A model generated the notes under the pieces. It did no database searches. It saw nothing but the letters and a program-made list of their open reading frames with translations, and was not told the DNA's origin. A program made the translations under genes and the position numbers. From the NCBI GenBank assembly GCA_937967805.1, contig CALBTC010000435.1, forward strand, positions 1-6,856: a stretch of DNA of 6,856 nucleotides, written 5' to 3'. This document shows, in pieces, positions 5,846 to 6,856 of the stretch. The stretch is from an uncultured Anaerolineaceae bacterium. Lineage in GTDB: Bacteria > Chloroflexota > Anaerolineae > Promineifilales > Promineifilaceae. The stretch's first letter is position 1; each line of letters opens with the position of its first letter.

Positions 5846-6193
5846 TCACTGATCGTTTAGCCAATTAGCCAAATTCGCTTTAACTTTTGCCAACCTGCTG
5901 GCATCAACTTCGCCGATTGCGCCAAGCAATAGTGTGACGTCAACAACGGCCAGTCGCCCAACACGAATAACGCTGCTGTTCTTTAATCCTGATTGAGGGA
6001 AATCGGCATCATCAGTGGTGACAATATTATCAAACCCTTCGGTATGATGATGGGTTTGCGAGGAAATCATACAAATTAACCAATCTTCAAAAGAACCGGG
6101 CAATTTGCCAATGATTAATGCTGGCCGGAGTTTTCCACGACGCAAATCGGTTTGAGGAAACCGAAACAAAACGATTTGTCCAGCATGGACCAT
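5846..6193 (-). CDS. MazF/PemK-type toxin (mRNA endoribonuclease)
   Basis: Predicted toxin of a type II toxin-antitoxin pair; members of this family cut cellular RNA at short sequences and are neutralised by binding their antitoxin. The 115 residues show the family features: GQIVLFRFPQTDL near the N-terminus (5-17), the conserved KLRPALII (21-28) with the likely catalytic R23, DWLICMISSQ (37-46), where S44 or S45 sits at the position of the usual catalytic Thr/Ser, and the late strand GLKNSSVIRVGRLAVVD (69-85). Length matches the family (about 110-120). The ATG overlaps the antitoxin stop by one base (TAATG), as expected for a coupled cassette. Its own stop overlaps the GTG of the open frame in the glyS remnant. 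Nothing appears broken, so it may be active. Confidence 0.9.
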   Translation of the reverse strand: MVHAGQIVLFRFPQTDLRRGKLRPALIIGKLPGSFEDWLICMISSQTHHHTEGFDNIVTTDDADFPQSGLKNSSVIRVGRLAVVDVTLLLGAIGEVDASRLAKVKANLANWLNDQ

Positions 6194-6426
6194 TAAAACG
6201 TTTCCTTCAGGTCTTCCACCGTATAAGGTTCTTCCTCATCTTCCATACCGCGCATGGCCATTGTCAAAGATAGGTTGGACCATTCAAGATTGTCCATATC
6301 TTGAATATCATCCTGTAAATCAACTTCGCTCTTCGCCAATAAAAACTCAACAAAATCCAGAACTTGTGCCTGCATCGGTTCGGGGAGAATACGTACACGC
6401 TGGTGAATTTTTTCTATCACAGTCAT
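6193..6426 (-). CDS. Antitoxin partner of the MazF-type toxin (DUF2281-like)
   Basis: A 77-residue acidic protein. Its N-terminal part (MTVIEKIHQRVRILPEPMQA, then QVLDFVEFLLAK) matches the DUF2281-type antitoxin pattern of a short helix, LPE, and DFxEFLL. The C-terminal part (EWSNLSLTMAMRGMEDEEE, then PYTVEDLKETF) is of the kind that wraps the toxin. It should bind and neutralise the toxin and, like other antitoxins, may repress the operon. I chose the ATG at 6426 because GGAG (6435-6438) precedes it by eight bases; an open frame reaches back to 6471 but has no such site and extends beyond the family's N-terminus. The gene comes first in the cassette, and its stop overlaps the toxin start. 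Confidence 0.85.
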   Translation of the reverse strand: MTVIEKIHQRVRILPEPMQAQVLDFVEFLLAKSEVDLQDDIQDMDNLEWSNLSLTMAMRGMEDEEEPYTVEDLKETF

Positions 6427-6434
6427 ATTTCTAT

Positions 6435-6438
6435 CTCC
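6435..6438 (-). promoter_or_regulatory. Ribosome binding site that fixes the antitoxin start
   Basis: GGAG on the minus strand, eight bases before the ATG at 6426. It decides between this start and the in-frame upstream ATGs at 6456, 6453 and 6471, which lack such a site. Confidence 0.7.
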
Positions 6439-6454
6439 GTTAAGATAAGGCATC

Positions 6455-6466
6455 ATTTTTAAAAAT
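6455..6466. promoter_or_regulatory. 12-bp AT palindrome in the toxin-antitoxin leader (possible operator)
   Basis: ATTTTTAAAAAT is a perfect palindrome lying between the predicted -10 box (6480-6485) and the antitoxin Shine-Dalgarno. Antitoxins of this kind commonly repress their own operon by binding a palindrome near the promoter. The assignment rests on position and symmetry only. Confidence 0.35.
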
Positions 6467-6479
6467 TGCACTTGCCCAA

Positions 6480-6485
6480 AGTATA
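6480..6485 (-). promoter_or_regulatory. Probable toxin-antitoxin promoter (extended -10)
   Basis: The minus strand reads TGCTATACT, an extended -10 motif (TGnTATAcT). The -35 region is weak, which is typical of extended -10 promoters. It starts transcription around 6473, about 47 bases before the antitoxin ATG and downstream of the glyS stop, so the cassette carries its own promoter. Confidence 0.6.
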
Positions 6486-6527
6486 GCAGATTGTCTACGG
6501 CGCTAAACGGCCGTTTCCAAGTACAAG

Positions 6528-6856
6528 TTAAAAACCCTCAAGCTCCGACAGATCGGCCAGACCGTCAGTTAAGGCAGCAATGTGCTGCAGCAGGGCCAGG
6601 CGGTTGTGGCGCACGGCCGTATCCTCATCCATCACCAGCACGTCTTCGAAAAAGCGGTTAATAGCCGGTCGCAAATCGCGCAGTGTGCTAACAAACGTAG
6701 GCAACGTGCCATCCTGGGCAGCGGCGGCTTTTTGGTAAGCTGCGAGTAGCTGCTGCTCGGCAGGCAAGGTGAAGGCGTCAGGGTGCAAGGTGAACGTCTC
6801 AGTCTGGCTGCGGGTGATGCGCACGCAGCGGGCGTAGGCGTCCAGCAGTTCCGGCC
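6528..6856 (-). CDS. glyS: Glycyl-tRNA synthetase beta subunit, C-terminal part (cut by window edge)
   Basis: The bacterial alpha2-beta2 glycyl-tRNA synthetase attaches glycine to tRNA-Gly; the C-terminal part of the beta subunit carries the helical anticodon-binding region. The reading frame is open from the right edge to the TAA at 6528, giving about 108 residues: LLDAYARCVRITR, then QQLLAAYQKAAAAQDG, then the family's signature ending LRPAINRFFEDVLVMDEDTA, VRHNRLALLQHIAALTDG, LADLSELEGF. This matches the typical FFDxVxVMxEDxxxRxNRLALL ... DLSxL end of GlyS. Whether the gene is a separate beta subunit or an alpha-beta fusion cannot be told from this end. A decayed copy of the same end lies at 5745-5840, beyond the toxin-antitoxin cassette. 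No terminator with a T-run follows, so some read-through into the cassette is possible. Confidence 0.92.
   Translation of the reverse strand, partial: PELLDAYARCVRITRSQTETFTLHPDAFTLPAEQQLLAAYQKAAAAQDGTLPTFVSTLRDLRPAINRFFEDVLVMDEDTAVRHNRLALLQHIAALTDGLADLSELEGF

Larger units (their letters stand above)
697..6620. repeat. Iterated palindrome ACGGCCGT, nine copies across the window
   Basis: Exact copies of the 8-base palindrome start at 697, 1281, 1992, 4707, 4725, 4800, 5788, 6507 and 6613. Chance would give roughly 0.1 copies in a window this size. Copies lie in dnaG, in the anti-sigma gene, in both glyS copies and in non-coding DNA (1992, 6507). Those in genes are read in more than one way (Thr-Ala-Val in several, Asp-Gly-Arg at 1281), so protein sequence alone does not explain them. 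Near-copies with one changed end base occur at about 2464, 3073 and 4183. The copies at 5788 and 6613 are related by the glyS duplication. Confidence 0.75.

Noticed and set aside
6427..6471. Longer antitoxin starting at 6471
   Set aside because: The extra 15 codons precede the family's normal start, include the AT palindrome and the Shine-Dalgarno for 6426, and begin at or near the predicted transcription start.
1..6856. CRISPR array, tRNA, rRNA, transposase or integrase
   Set aside because: No regularly spaced repeats, cloverleaf-like segments or recombinase motifs were found in the window on either strand by reading.

Overview
The window reads as one strand of an environmental bacterium, most likely a Chloroflexota member (Anaerolineae-like). 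This rests on a DnaG with a CFGAC-type zinc finger, secreted DUF4397 repeats, a SigK/RskA-type sigma/anti-sigma pair and a moderately GC-rich sequence. The phylum call is inference. Every supported gene lies on the minus strand, so transcription runs from right to left.

Right to left: 6856-6528 is the 3' end of glyS (glycyl-tRNA synthetase beta subunit, cut by the window edge). 6426-5846 is a two-gene toxin-antitoxin cassette, a DUF2281-like antitoxin followed by a MazF/PemK-type toxin that overlaps it by one base. 5840-5745 is a decayed second copy of the last codons of glyS, so the cassette is flanked by an intact and a broken copy of the same gene end. 5636-4028 is an ECF sigma factor followed after one base by a membrane-anchored RskA-like anti-sigma factor with an unusually long coiled coil. 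4027-3495 is a 533-base non-coding stretch with an intrinsic terminator, a repeat-like sequence and a long leader. 3494-2184 encodes a secreted protein made of two DUF4397 units (four internal lobes). 2183-1911 is a second non-coding stretch with a terminator, a nested inverted repeat and the dnaG promoter. 1910-1 is dnaG (DNA primase), running off the left edge.

glyS, dnaG and the primary sigma gene are often neighbours in bacteria. Here about 4.6 kb of accessory material (toxin-antitoxin, ECF signalling pair, secreted protein) separates glyS from dnaG. The ECF pair and the DUF4397 protein may form one envelope-sensing unit: the anti-sigma holds the sigma factor at the membrane, and the neighbouring secreted protein is a plausible target gene. 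That link is inferred from position and from the known SigK/RskA control of secreted proteins in mycobacteria.

The strongest unexplained signals are the glyS-end duplication around the toxin-antitoxin pair, a highly repeated 8-base palindrome (ACGGCCGT, nine exact copies), and an 8-bp inverted repeat just upstream of the ECF sigma gene. I see no tRNA, rRNA, CRISPR array or transposase.
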